64,000 bases of DNA from JAPWJZ01 sp041287865. GTDB lineage: Bacteria; Pseudomonadota; Alphaproteobacteria; Micavibrionales; UBA2020. A program made the position numbers and the translations under genes. Every line of letters starts with the position of its first letter. Position 1 is the first letter of the stretch. The notes below the pieces were generated by a model. The model searched no databases. It was not told the DNA's origin and saw only the letters and a program-made list of their open reading frames with translations. Shown here one piece after another: positions 32,006 to 40,669 of the stretch. Location of the stretch: the NCBI GenBank assembly GCA_041287865.1, contig JBGGMV010000036.1:32562-96561 (forward strand). The letters run 5' to 3'.

Positions 32006-33270
32006 GCTTTCGTGCGGGAGCGGACTTTGCGAAGGAAATGGACGCGGCGGATAAACTCGCCCCCTTCCGCGCGCAATTCCACATCCCGAAAACGAAAAGC
32101 GGCGCGGATACGATTTACTTCTGCGGCAATTCGCTGGGCCTGCAGCCCAGGGCCGTCGAGACGGCCGTGCAGCAGGAATTGACCGACTGGAAAAATCTTG
32201 GCGTCGAAGGGCATTTTCACGGAAAAAATCCCTGGATGCCGTACCACGAATTCGTGACGGAGAACGCGGCCTATGTCGTGGGCGCGAAACCGTCCGAAAC
32301 GGTGATGATGAACGGCCTGACGGCCAATCTTCACCTGATGATGGTGTCGTTCTATCGCCCCACGAAAGAACGCCATAAAATCCTGATCGAATATACGCCT
32401 TTTCCGTCGGATATCTACGCCGTGCAGTCGCAGGTGAAATTCCACGGCTTCGATCCGGCTAGCAGCATCATCGAATTGAAACCGCGCGCGGGTGAACATA
32501 CGATGCGCACCGAGGATATCGAGGAAGTGATCGCGCGCGAGGGCAAGAGCATTGCCTTGATCCTGATCGGCGGCGTGCATTACTACACCGGCCAGTTTTT
32601 CGATATGGAGCGCATTACCAAAGCAGGTCATGCGCAAGGCTGCATGGTGGGTTTCGACCTCGCCCATGCTGCCGGCAACGTGCCGCTGAAGCTGCATGAC
32701 TGGAACGTCGATTTTGCCTGCTGGTGCAGTTACAAATATCTGAACTCGGGCCCCGGCGCTGTTGCGGGATGTTTTGTGCATGAACGCCATGCGAAGGCGT
32801 TTGACCTGCCGCGCTTTGCGGGCTGGTGGGGCAACGATAAAGCGGTGCGCTTTAAAATGGGGCCGCAGTTCCAGCCGATGGAAGGCGCGGAGGGCTGGCA
32901 GCTGTCGAACCCGCCCATCTTATCTTTTGCACCCTGCCGTGTATCGCTGGAAATATTCCGCGCGGCGGGTATGGATAATTTGCGCGCGAAAAGCCTGAAA
33001 CTGACCGGCTATCTTGAATTCCTGCTGAAGGGAATGCAGGGCGTGAGCATCATGACGCCCGCCAATGACGCCGAACGCGGCTGCCAGCTGTCGATCAAGG
33101 CCGCGACCAACGGGCGCAAGGTATTCGAGGCGCTGCAGGCCGCGGGCGTTATTTGTGACTGGCGCGAGCCCGATTGCATCCGCGTCGCGCCCGTGCCGCT
33201 CTATAATACTTTCACCGATGTGCATCGTTTCGCCGAGATTTTTGGCGCGACGCTGAAGGCGGCGGCATGA
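32002..33270 (+). CDS. kynU: Kynureninase
   Basis: The 422-residue PLP enzyme has the Schiff-base lysine K245 in CSYKYLNSGPGA, and YFCGNSLGLQPR near the N-terminus, both characteristic. DLAHAAGNVPLKLHDW carries cofactor contacts. It cleaves kynurenine or 3-hydroxykynurenine to (3-hydroxy)anthranilate and alanine. The start and stop both form ATGA overlaps within the operon. Confidence 0.95.
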   Translation: MSFRAGADFAKEMDAADKLAPFRAQFHIPKTKSGADTIYFCGNSLGLQPRAVETAVQQELTDWKNLGVEGHFHGKNPWMPYHEFVTENAAYVVGAKPSETVMMNGLTANLHLMMVSFYRPTKERHKILIEYTPFPSDIYAVQSQVKFHGFDPASSIIELKPRAGEHTMRTEDIEEVIAREGKSIALILIGGVHYYTGQFFDMERITKAGHAQGCMVGFDLAHAAGNVPLKLHDWNVDFACWCSYKYLNSGPGAVAGCFVHERHAKAFDLPRFAGWWGNDKAVRFKMGPQFQPMEGAEGWQLSNPPILSFAPCRVSLEIFRAAGMDNLRAKSLKLTGYLEFLLKGMQGVSIMTPANDAERGCQLSIKAATNGRKVFEALQAAGVICDWREPDCIRVAPVPLYNTFTDVHRFAEIFGATLKAAA

Positions 33271-34631
33271 GCCGGAAGATTCATGTCGTCGGTGCGGGGC
33301 TGGTGGGCCCCTTGATGTCCATCTACCTGGCCAAAAAAGGTTTCGACGTCACGCTGTATGAACGTCGCGCCGATATGCGCAAGAGCAGCGTGGAGCGGGG
33401 GCGTTCCATCAACCTTGCCATCACCGCGCGCGGGTGGAGGGCGCTGGCCGATGTGGGGCTGAAGGATAAAGTCTCGCAAATTTCCATCCCCATGAAGGGG
33501 CGGATGATTCATGATATCGAGGGCAAGACGAATTTGCAGCCCTATGGCCAGACGGATGCCGAAGTGATCTATTCCGCGTCGCGCAGCCTCCTCAACATCA
33601 TGCTGATGGACGCGGCGGAGGAACATAAAAACCTTAAAATCATCTTCGGCAAGCGCTGCACGCATTACGATATCGACAAATCGACGCTGACACTGGCGGG
33701 TGACGACGGTGCGGAAGAAAAAGTGAAGGCCGAAACGGTCATCGCCGCCGATGGCGCATGGTCGGCGGTGCGGAAATCGATGCAAAGCGCGCTTCCGGGT
33801 TTCGATTATTCCGAAAGCTTCCTTGAATACGGGTACAAAGAACTTGTGATTCCGGCCGCAGCCGAAGGCGCGTTCCGCATCGAGAAAAACGCGCTGCATA
33901 TCTGGCCGCGCAAGAGCTTTATGATGATCGCGCTGCCCAATACCGAGGGCGATTTTACCGCGACTCTGTTTTATCCCGAGGACGGGCTGAAGGCGATGAC
34001 GACGCCCAGCGCGGTGACGGCGCTGTTCGAGCGCGAGTTCCCCGACGCCGTGCCGCAGATGCCAAACCTGACGCGCGATTTCCTCGAAAATCCTGTCGGT
34101 TCTCTGGTGACGGTAAAATGCGCTCCATGGCATTGTGGGGGGAACGCCGGCGGCAAGGCCGTGCTGATCGGCGACGCGGCTCATGCCATTGTGCCGTTCT
34201 TCGCGCAGGGCATGAACAGCGGGTTCGAGGATTGCACGGCGCTCGACAGCCTCATTACCGATGACAATCCCGACTGGGAAAGCGTATTCACCAAATTCGG
34301 CGCGCTGCGCAAGCCCAATGCCGATGCGATTGCCGACATGGCGGTCGAAAACTTCGTCGAGATGCGCGACAGCGTGACCGACCCGCAGTTTATCCTGCGC
34401 AAGAAGGTCGGATTTGAGCTTGAAAAACGCTGGCCCGGCAAATTCATCCCGCGTTATTCGATGGTGATTTTCCATCCCGAAATCCCCTATGCAGAGGCGA
34501 AACGGCGCGGCGCGTTGCAGGATATCATCCTCGAAAAACTCTGCACCGGCATCGCTGCGCCTGAACAGGTGAACTGGGACGAGGCCGAAAAGCTTGTCAC
34601 GCGATTCCATAACGCAAATCCCTTCACATAA
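33267..34631 (+). CDS. kmo: Kynurenine 3-monooxygenase
   Basis: The 454-residue flavoprotein has the dinucleotide motif VVGAGLVGPLMSIYLAKKGF, RGRSINLAITARG near residue 50 (typical of KMO) and the second FAD motif LIGDAAHAIVPFFAQGMNSG. It hydroxylates kynurenine with NADPH and O2. The C-terminus is hydrophilic, without an evident membrane helix. It is the last gene of the operon. Confidence 0.95.
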   Translation: MSRKIHVVGAGLVGPLMSIYLAKKGFDVTLYERRADMRKSSVERGRSINLAITARGWRALADVGLKDKVSQISIPMKGRMIHDIEGKTNLQPYGQTDAEVIYSASRSLLNIMLMDAAEEHKNLKIIFGKRCTHYDIDKSTLTLAGDDGAEEKVKAETVIAADGAWSAVRKSMQSALPGFDYSESFLEYGYKELVIPAAAEGAFRIEKNALHIWPRKSFMMIALPNTEGDFTATLFYPEDGLKAMTTPSAVTALFEREFPDAVPQMPNLTRDFLENPVGSLVTVKCAPWHCGGNAGGKAVLIGDAAHAIVPFFAQGMNSGFEDCTALDSLITDDNPDWESVFTKFGALRKPNADAIADMAVENFVEMRDSVTDPQFILRKKVGFELEKRWPGKFIPRYSMVIFHPEIPYAEAKRRGALQDIILEKLCTGIAAPEQVNWDEAEKLVTRFHNANPFT

Positions 34632-34712
34632 GCACTCTGAAATTATTCAGCAATTCTTAACGCGCAGCCATTATCCTGAAGACGGGATGTTCATCAGCGG
34701 GGTCATGGCGTC

Positions 34713-36056
34713 ATGCGTCTTTTTCTAGGCACTCTTCTGACGGTAGCAAGTCTGGCGGTGGGCGCGGCTGATGCGCTGGCCGCCGGTTTTTATCTGCAGG
34801 AACAAAGTGTCAAGGGGCAGGGCGCGGCCAATGCCGGCATCGGCGCGAACCCGCAGGATGCCTCCACCATTTTCTTCAACCCCGCAGGCCTGACCGAGCT
34901 CTCGGGCCCGACGATCGAGGCGGGTGCGGCCGTGCTGGTGCCCAGCACCAAGTTTTCCAACGGCGGCTCCACCGCGGGCCTGACCGCGCTGCTGCCGGGC
35001 GGGCAGGCCGCCTATGGCGGCAACAACGGCGGCAATGCTTTCGACATCACGGCCATTCCCAGCATGTATGCGGCTGCGCCTATTCCGGGGCAGGACGGCA
35101 AATACTGGCTGGGCCTTGGCATCAATTCGCCGTTTGGACTGGCCGATGAATACAACGACGGCTGGTTCGGCCGTTACGATTCAACCTCCAGTGCGCTGAC
35201 GACGATTGAAATTTCGCCTGTCATCGCCATGCGCGTAAACAACCGCCTGTCGCTGGGCGGCGGGCCGAGTTTCCAGCATGCGGATGCCAAGCTGACTGCG
35301 GCGCTGCCCTGCCCGAACGCGGGCTTCGGTTGCGGCGCGGCCTTTACCCCCGCAACCGACGGCACATCACGGCTGGAGGGCAGCAGCTGGGCGACGGGTT
35401 TCCATGCGGGCGCGCTGTGGAAATTTGACGATAAAACCAATATCGGCGTGAATTACCGCTCCGCCATGACGCAGGGCGTCGTGGGCTCCGTCACTGTCGC
35501 GGGCCTTGGCGGCGCGCTGGCGGCCAATAACGGCGTGCGGGCGGCAACCGCGAATTTGGAGATGCCCGATACCTTCGGCCTGTCGGTGGCGCATGATTTC
35601 AGCCCGCAATTGAAACTGCTCGGCAGCGCGAATTTCTTCGACTGGAGCGATTTCAAGGAAATCCGCGTGAGCTTCCTGAACGGCGATCCTGATCAGGTGA
35701 CGCCCGAGAATTTCGAGGATACATTCTCGGTTGCCTTCGGCGGCGAATGGAAGCAGAACGAGAACCTGACCTTCCGCGGCGGCCTGCAGTTCGACCAGAC
35801 GCCGACCAACGACACCGATCGCGGCACGCGCATTCCGGACGGCGACCGGTTGTGGGTATCTGCGGGTTTCAGCTATAACGTCAACCAGCGTTTCTCGATC
35901 GACGGCGCTTTCACGCATATCTTCATCGACGATGCCGATATGAACCTGAACAAGCGCATCTATGAAGGCACGCCCGCCGATACCACCGTGCGGCTGCGCG
36001 GCAGCGCGGAAAGCCGCGTCGAGATTATCTCCCTCCACGCCAAGCTGAAATTTTAA
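34713..36056 (+). CDS. FadL/OmpP1-family outer-membrane transport protein
   Basis: The 447-residue protein has a signal peptide (LFLGTLLTVASLAVGAADALA) and starts its mature part AGFYLQEQSVKGQG, the plug region, with the family signature FFNPAGLTEL. The rest is beta-barrel with a C-terminal aromatic (LHAKLKF). The family brings long-chain fatty acids or aromatic hydrocarbons across the outer membrane. Placement 81 bases after kmo invites the idea of aromatic uptake, but the gap makes co-regulation uncertain. Confidence 0.88.
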   Translation: MRLFLGTLLTVASLAVGAADALAAGFYLQEQSVKGQGAANAGIGANPQDASTIFFNPAGLTELSGPTIEAGAAVLVPSTKFSNGGSTAGLTALLPGGQAAYGGNNGGNAFDITAIPSMYAAAPIPGQDGKYWLGLGINSPFGLADEYNDGWFGRYDSTSSALTTIEISPVIAMRVNNRLSLGGGPSFQHADAKLTAALPCPNAGFGCGAAFTPATDGTSRLEGSSWATGFHAGALWKFDDKTNIGVNYRSAMTQGVVGSVTVAGLGGALAANNGVRAATANLEMPDTFGLSVAHDFSPQLKLLGSANFFDWSDFKEIRVSFLNGDPDQVTPENFEDTFSVAFGGEWKQNENLTFRGGLQFDQTPTNDTDRGTRIPDGDRLWVSAGFSYNVNQRFSIDGAFTHIFIDDADMNLNKRIYEGTPADTTVRLRGSAESRVEIISLHAKLKF

Positions 36057-36060
36057 AGCC

Positions 36061-36963
36061 ATGCCCCTCAGGCCCACCATCACGGATTATGCCCGCAAGG
36101 TGCTGGACGCCGTGAGGAAAGGCGACGCTGCGCTGTTGCGCGAACACCTTGCAGGCGGTTTAGGGCTCGAAGCGCGGGACGAGGAGGGGGTATCGGCCCT
36201 TGTCTGGGCCGTGCGCGGCGGCAATCTGGAATGCACGCAGGCGCTGCTGGAGGCCGATACCGACGTCGACGGTCAGGACAGGCACGGCGATACAGCATTG
36301 ATCTGGGCGGCGAAGGAAAGCACGCCCGAGATGATCAAGCTGCTGTTTTTCGGTGGCGCCTCGCCCGACCTTGCCAATGGCATGGGCAATACGCCGCTCA
36401 TCTGGGCCGCGCGCAAGAACCGCCTTGCGGTGGTGGAGGAATTGCTGGAGAGGGGCGCGAACCCCAATCTGCGCAATGCCGACGGCGACACCGCGCTGAT
36501 CACCGCCAGCCGCGACGGGTCTTCCGCCGTTTCCCGCCTGCTGCTCGACAAGGGCGCGGACGTGAATGCGCGCAACAAAAGCGGCAATTCGGCCCTCATT
36601 ATCGCCTCGCACGAAGGCCATGTGGATGAAGTGCGGCTGCTGCTGGAGCGCGGGGCTGATCCGAATATCAGCAACGATTACAAAAACACCGCGCTGATCT
36701 GGGCGGTGCGCGGCGGGCATATGGAAGCCGTTAAAATGCTGCTGGAGAAGGGCGCGAACGTGAACGCGCAGAACGAATTCGGCAATTCGCCGCTGATCAT
36801 GACGGCCCGCTGGGGCCGCACCGAGATCGCGGCCATCCTGCTGGCGCATGGCGCCGATGTGCGGCTGGTCGACAAGGAAGGCCAGACCGCCATCGACCGC
36901 GCCCGCGAGGAAAGCGTCATTTCGGTCGACGTTCTGGCGATGCTGGAAAAGCTGGAAGCCTAA
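36061..36963 (+). CDS. Ankyrin-repeat protein
   Basis: The 300-residue protein is nearly all ankyrin repeats, about eight of 33 residues, with clear copies such as GNTPLIWAARKNRLAVVEEL and GNSALIIASHEGHVDEVRLL. There is no signal peptide or membrane helix, so it is cytoplasmic or exported by an unrecognised route. It starts four bases after the FadL-type gene and is likely cotranscribed with it. Its stop overlaps the stop of the convergent small gene. The partner is unknown. Confidence 0.88.
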   Translation: MPLRPTITDYARKVLDAVRKGDAALLREHLAGGLGLEARDEEGVSALVWAVRGGNLECTQALLEADTDVDGQDRHGDTALIWAAKESTPEMIKLLFFGGASPDLANGMGNTPLIWAARKNRLAVVEELLERGANPNLRNADGDTALITASRDGSSAVSRLLLDKGADVNARNKSGNSALIIASHEGHVDEVRLLLERGADPNISNDYKNTALIWAVRGGHMEAVKMLLEKGANVNAQNEFGNSPLIMTARWGRTEIAAILLAHGADVRLVDKEGQTAIDRAREESVISVDVLAMLEKLEA

Positions 36964-37169
36964 ATCAACTTATCGATCAACTGGCCTTTGAAGGGCAGGG
37001 GCACGAACAATGTCAGTGCTTCCCCTGCGTCATTTTCGCCGGCTGTGAGCGTTTCATTATCGCCCTCTTCGATATCTTCAACACCCGATGCGGGCGCAAT
37101 ATCGGCTCGGCGGTATTTCAGGGGCGTGGCCGTGTAGGGCAGATGCGCGGCGCGGGTAAGGGGCAGCAT
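36960..37169 (-). CDS. 69-residue protein, unknown
   Basis: The short protein MLPLTRAAHLPYTATPLKYR... has an acidic middle (GVEDIEEGDNETLTAGEND) and a hydrophobic C-terminus (ALTLFVPLPFKGQLIDKLI). A strong ribosome site, GGAGGA, lies eight bases before the ATG, which is the main evidence that it is real. No family recognised. Its stop codon overlaps that of the ankyrin gene. Confidence 0.6.
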   Translation of the reverse strand: MLPLTRAAHLPYTATPLKYRRADIAPASGVEDIEEGDNETLTAGENDAGEALTLFVPLPFKGQLIDKLI

Positions 37170-37229
37170 GGGTATAGTCCTCCGGTCCTCATATCCAACG
37201 GGCCGGCGGGCGTGCTGTTCCAGAAAAGC

Positions 37230-37808
37230 TTATTTGGGTGCAGGGGGTTGTTTATGGCGTTTCTTGTGCAAGCCCTTGGCATAGCTGGGTTCTTTCAGGA
37301 AATTGCCCAGCACGGCTTCGTATTTTTCCAGCAGATCGGCCGGTTTTTCGAGGCGGCGGCCTTTGTACGATTTGTCGATGCCGCGATGCTTCAGCAGGAA
37401 ATAATCCTGCACGATGGCGGCCTGCTGCTCGAAACCGTAATTCACAAGGTCTTTGCCCGTGGCGAGTTTATGCAGGTAGGCCTTTGAATAATTGAAACGG
37501 TGGCGGAGCGTTTCCTTCACGCCTTCGCGGGGCGTGCTCAGCACCTTGTTCTGGTGCTGCCAGACATGCACCAGTTCGTGGATAAAGACCGATTGCTTCA
37601 GCGCATCGGGTTCTTTCGAGAAATCTTCCGCATAGGCACTGCGCGGAAACGAGATACTGCTGCGATGGGCGACGGCCTGGTGCTTTTCCTGGATGAAGGA
37701 CGGCAAAATGCGCTTGTCGTGCAGGCGCACGGCGCTGTAATCGATGCTGTCCTTGAAGATCAGCTTCGCCAGCGCGATTTCTCCGGGCGTCAACGGGCGG
37801 TGCGCCAC
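37230..37808 (-). CDS. vgr-related/DUF4157-like protein with HExxH motif
   Basis: I place the start at GTG 37808: GAGGAG lies six bases upstream and the protein then begins (M)AHRPLTPGEIALAKLIF, the usual start of this family. ATGs further upstream in frame would add an unrelated Lys-rich tail. The 192-residue product carries FIHELVHVWQHQ, a zinc-metalloprotease-like HExxH, at about residue 100. The family is common in alphaproteobacteria and of unproven function. It ends basic (HKKRHKQPPAPK). Confidence 0.78.
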   Translation of the reverse strand: MAHRPLTPGEIALAKLIFKDSIDYSAVRLHDKRILPSFIQEKHQAVAHRSSISFPRSAYAEDFSKEPDALKQSVFIHELVHVWQHQNKVLSTPREGVKETLRHRFNYSKAYLHKLATGKDLVNYGFEQQAAIVQDYFLLKHRGIDKSYKGRRLEKPADLLEKYEAVLGNFLKEPSYAKGLHKKRHKQPPAPK

Positions 37809-38000
37809 GTTTTTCTCCTCACGTAAAAATTGTGATGAACCAAGCTTATGCGCGCGCTCCGTGCATTGCAATATTCGATTCCATAACCATATAAATTTCA
37901 TGGATACGACAAATGCCCTTAACGTTACATTAATTTTCTTCTTTTTTCCGGAGTCCATCTGATGTACTCTGAACTCGGGGAACTAGTAAATTTTGGGGAG

Positions 38001-38023
38001 ATTTCTTCTGATCACGAAGAAAT
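38001..38023 (+). promoter_or_regulatory. Inverted repeat between ribosome site and start codon
   Basis: ATTTCTTC (38001-38008) and GAAGAAAT (38016-38023) are perfect inverted copies around TGATCAC. GGGGAG (37995-38000) directly precedes the stem and the ATG at 38034 lies 10 bases after it. If the hairpin forms in mRNA, a normal spacing results; otherwise the ribosome site is 33 bases away. It may also be a protein-binding operator. Confidence 0.55.
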
Positions 38024-38033
38024 TCAGTTGTAA

Positions 38034-39578
38034 ATGCAGAACTACAAGAAGAGCGCCGTTGCTGCTACGGCGCTGATACTGTTGTTATTGAACGGCTGTG
38101 CGCCTTCTTCGACGGCGCTGAAGCCCGGCGCTGTCGGCGAGATGATCGGCGGCGACCTGACGAAGCTGTATCACCAGGAAGACAAGCAGGACGGGCTTAA
38201 ATTCGAGGACGCCATCGCCCGCGCGCTGCGCTATAACCTCGACGCGCGCGTCGCAGCCTATGAGCAGCTGGCGGCGCATGGCGCCGTCACGCTGGAACGC
38301 CTGAACGCGCTGCCCGCGATGGAAGCGAAGTGGAATTATATTACCCGCAGCAACAAGGGCGCGGGTTCATCGCTCTCCGTCATCACCAATACGCAATCGC
38401 TGGAACCCTCTATCTCCACCCCCCAAAGCCGCACCACGGCGCAGCTGGAAATGAACTGGAACCTGCTTGACGCGGCGCTGGCCGTCGCGCGCTCGCGCTC
38501 GGCATCCGACCGCGCGCTGGTGGCCGAAGAGCGCCGCCGCAAGGTCTTCCAGAACGTCGTGCAGGACGTCTATTCCGCCTATTGGCGCGCCGCCGCCGCG
38601 CAGACGATCCGCGGCGAGATCGCCGCCAGCGTCGCCGAAACCGACGTGCAGATCGGCAAGATCGACGAGGCGATGAAGCGCGACATCATCGTCCTTGGCG
38701 ACGCCCGCCGCATCAAGGGCGCACTGCTCGAGAAAAAGCAGCAGATGAAGGATTTGAACAACCAGCTGGCGCTGGCCGATACAGCGCTGAAGGCCCTGAT
38801 CGGCCTGCCGCCCCGCGCGAAAATCACGCTGGACCCGGGCGATGTGGAATGGATGGCGAAGGAACGCCTGCCCAAGGTCAACCGCAATATCTCCGACCTC
38901 GAAACCATGGCGCTGCTCTCGCGCCCCGAAGTGCATGAAGAGATCCTGAACAAGGGCATCGCGCTCCGCGACGTGAAGATGGAAATGCTGGCGACGCTGC
39001 CCGGCGCCTCGATCTTCCTCGCCTTCAACCACGACAACAACGACTTCCTGGTCGACAAGAACTGGCTGAGCCTGACCGGCACGATCGCGCAGAGCATCAC
39101 CAAGATCCTGACCGCGCCGGCCCGTATCGGCCATGCCAAGACCAACGTTGGTTTGGCTGACGCCCGCCGTCAGGCATTGTTGGCCGCTGTCATTACGCAG
39201 GTGCATGTGGCCAAGATGCGCTTCGACCAGCTGGCCGACAGCTACGACACCGTCGTGGACATCGAATCCAACAAAAAGGCCGAACTGGTGCGCGCACGCA
39301 GCTTCCGCGACACCGGCATGATGAGCAATACCGAGCTGGCGCAGACCGAAGTCGACGCCACGCTGGCCCGCGCCAACCGCGCCATCGCCTATGCCGCCGC
39401 GCAGGAAGCCTACGGCCAGCTGCTGAACACGCTGGGCGTCGACCTCTGGAGCAGCAAGACGGGCGGCATGACCGTGCCGCAGCTGGCCGGCGAAGTGAAG
39501 CGCAAGCTGAACGAATTTGAAGACGAAGTGGTGGGCGAGGAAGCCCCCGCCGGAAAGGGTGACACAGTCAAGTCATGA
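38034..39578 (+). CDS. TolC-family outer-membrane lipoprotein of adhesin export cassette
   Basis: The 514-residue protein has a lipoprotein signal (ATALILLLLNGC, acyl-Cys about residue 22). The body shows two OEP-type helical halves: LKFEDAIARALRYNLDARVAAYE at the start of the first, and ISDLETMALLSRPEVHEEIL at the start of the second, with long heptad-rich helices between. It should form the outer-membrane duct. No close start-site SD is seen; see the hairpin at 38001. The TGA overlaps the ATG of the adaptor gene (ATGA). It is unlike the NodT-type protein at 8813 in sequence and belongs to the adhesin cassette. Confidence 0.85.
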   Translation: MQNYKKSAVAATALILLLLNGCAPSSTALKPGAVGEMIGGDLTKLYHQEDKQDGLKFEDAIARALRYNLDARVAAYEQLAAHGAVTLERLNALPAMEAKWNYITRSNKGAGSSLSVITNTQSLEPSISTPQSRTTAQLEMNWNLLDAALAVARSRSASDRALVAEERRRKVFQNVVQDVYSAYWRAAAAQTIRGEIAASVAETDVQIGKIDEAMKRDIIVLGDARRIKGALLEKKQQMKDLNNQLALADTALKALIGLPPRAKITLDPGDVEWMAKERLPKVNRNISDLETMALLSRPEVHEEILNKGIALRDVKMEMLATLPGASIFLAFNHDNNDFLVDKNWLSLTGTIAQSITKILTAPARIGHAKTNVGLADARRQALLAAVITQVHVAKMRFDQLADSYDTVVDIESNKKAELVRARSFRDTGMMSNTELAQTEVDATLARANRAIAYAAAQEAYGQLLNTLGVDLWSSKTGGMTVPQLAGEVKRKLNEFEDEVVGEEAPAGKGDTVKS

Positions 39579-40666
39579 CGCTGGGCCGGACATACAGCAA
39601 GGATAAAGACAAGAAGGGCGGCCGCTTCGGCCTGCGCACGCTTGTCCTGCTGACCGGCATGATGGCGGGATACCTCTTCACCACCGGCTACCTGCCGACG
39701 CTGGAACAGGACGCCGAAGCCGCGCCCTTCCGCTCGCTGGCCTCCGCGCTGACCAATCCCGACGGCAACTGGAACCTTGTGCAGGTGGCCGACCGCCAGC
39801 AGCTCAAGCCCGCCGGCATCCGCACGGCATCGGCCCGTCAGGCCGCCGACACTATGCCGGATTATATCCCTGATCCGCCGCCGCCCTCCGACGCAAAATA
39901 TCAGGTGCAGGCCGTGCTGGTCGCCAAATCGAGCGCTATTTTCGCCGCGCCGCTGGATGGTCGCCTGTCGAAATTCCCGTTCAAGAGCGGCGATAGCTTC
40001 AAAAAAGGCGATATTCTGGCCGAATTCGATTGCGGCATGGACCGCGCCAAGCTGCGCGAAATCGGCGCGCGCGCCGTCATCACCGACAAGCAACTGATCG
40101 CCTATAAGCAGCTGCGCGAACTGGGCACCGTTTCCGAGATGGAACTGGTGACTGCGCAGGAAAACCACGCGCAGAACCTGGCCATCGCGTCCCAGATGCG
40201 CGAACGCCTGAAATCGTGCAAGGTCGTGGCGCCCTTTGACGGACGCGTGTCGCACCGCATGGTCAATCCGCATGAATTCGTGCAGACGGGCAGGGTGATG
40301 ATGGACGTCAGCTCGCGCGAGCCGCTGCAGGCCGAATTCCTGGTGCCCTCCATCTGGCTGCGCTGGCTGAACGTCGGCACGCCGCTGTCGGTTTACATCG
40401 AGGAAAGCGGCAAGCGCTATGACGCCAATATCGTCCGTGTTTCCGGCGAGGTCGACCCCGTCAGCCAATCGGTGCAGGTGGCGGCGGAAGTATCCAAATA
40501 CCACGAGGAACTGCTGCCCGGCATGAGCGGCCGCGCCACCTTCGACTTCGGCAATGCCGAACCGGAAGCCAAAATGGGCTATCTGGGCCTGATCCTCGAC
40601 GAGCAGCCAGCAACCGCCCCGCCGCCGGAAGTAACACCGGAAAAAGCGCCGCGCAAGAAGCGGTAA
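39575..40666 (+). CDS. HlyD/RND-type periplasmic adaptor
   Basis: The 363-residue membrane-fusion protein has an N-terminal anchor (LRTLVLLTGMMAGYLFTTGY), a proline-rich linker (IPDPPPPSD), a biotinyl-lipoyl half (AAPLDGRLSKFPFKSGDSFK), a short helical hairpin, the other half (VVAPFDGRVSHRMVNPHEFV) and a beta-barrel segment. The hairpin is short, so it likely needs a tall TolC partner or the other adaptors in the cassette. The C-terminus is Pro/Lys-rich. It overlaps the TolC-type gene by four bases and ends three bases before the next. Confidence 0.87.
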   Translation: MTLGRTYSKDKDKKGGRFGLRTLVLLTGMMAGYLFTTGYLPTLEQDAEAAPFRSLASALTNPDGNWNLVQVADRQQLKPAGIRTASARQAADTMPDYIPDPPPPSDAKYQVQAVLVAKSSAIFAAPLDGRLSKFPFKSGDSFKKGDILAEFDCGMDRAKLREIGARAVITDKQLIAYKQLRELGTVSEMELVTAQENHAQNLAIASQMRERLKSCKVVAPFDGRVSHRMVNPHEFVQTGRVMMDVSSREPLQAEFLVPSIWLRWLNVGTPLSVYIEESGKRYDANIVRVSGEVDPVSQSVQVAAEVSKYHEELLPGMSGRATFDFGNAEPEAKMGYLGLILDEQPATAPPPEVTPEKAPRKKR

Positions 40667-40669
40667 ATC

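Noticed and set aside
37809..37958. Longer N-terminus for the vgr-related protein
   Set aside because: The GTG at 37808 has a strong ribosome site and gives the family's normal N-terminus; the added residues look unrelated.
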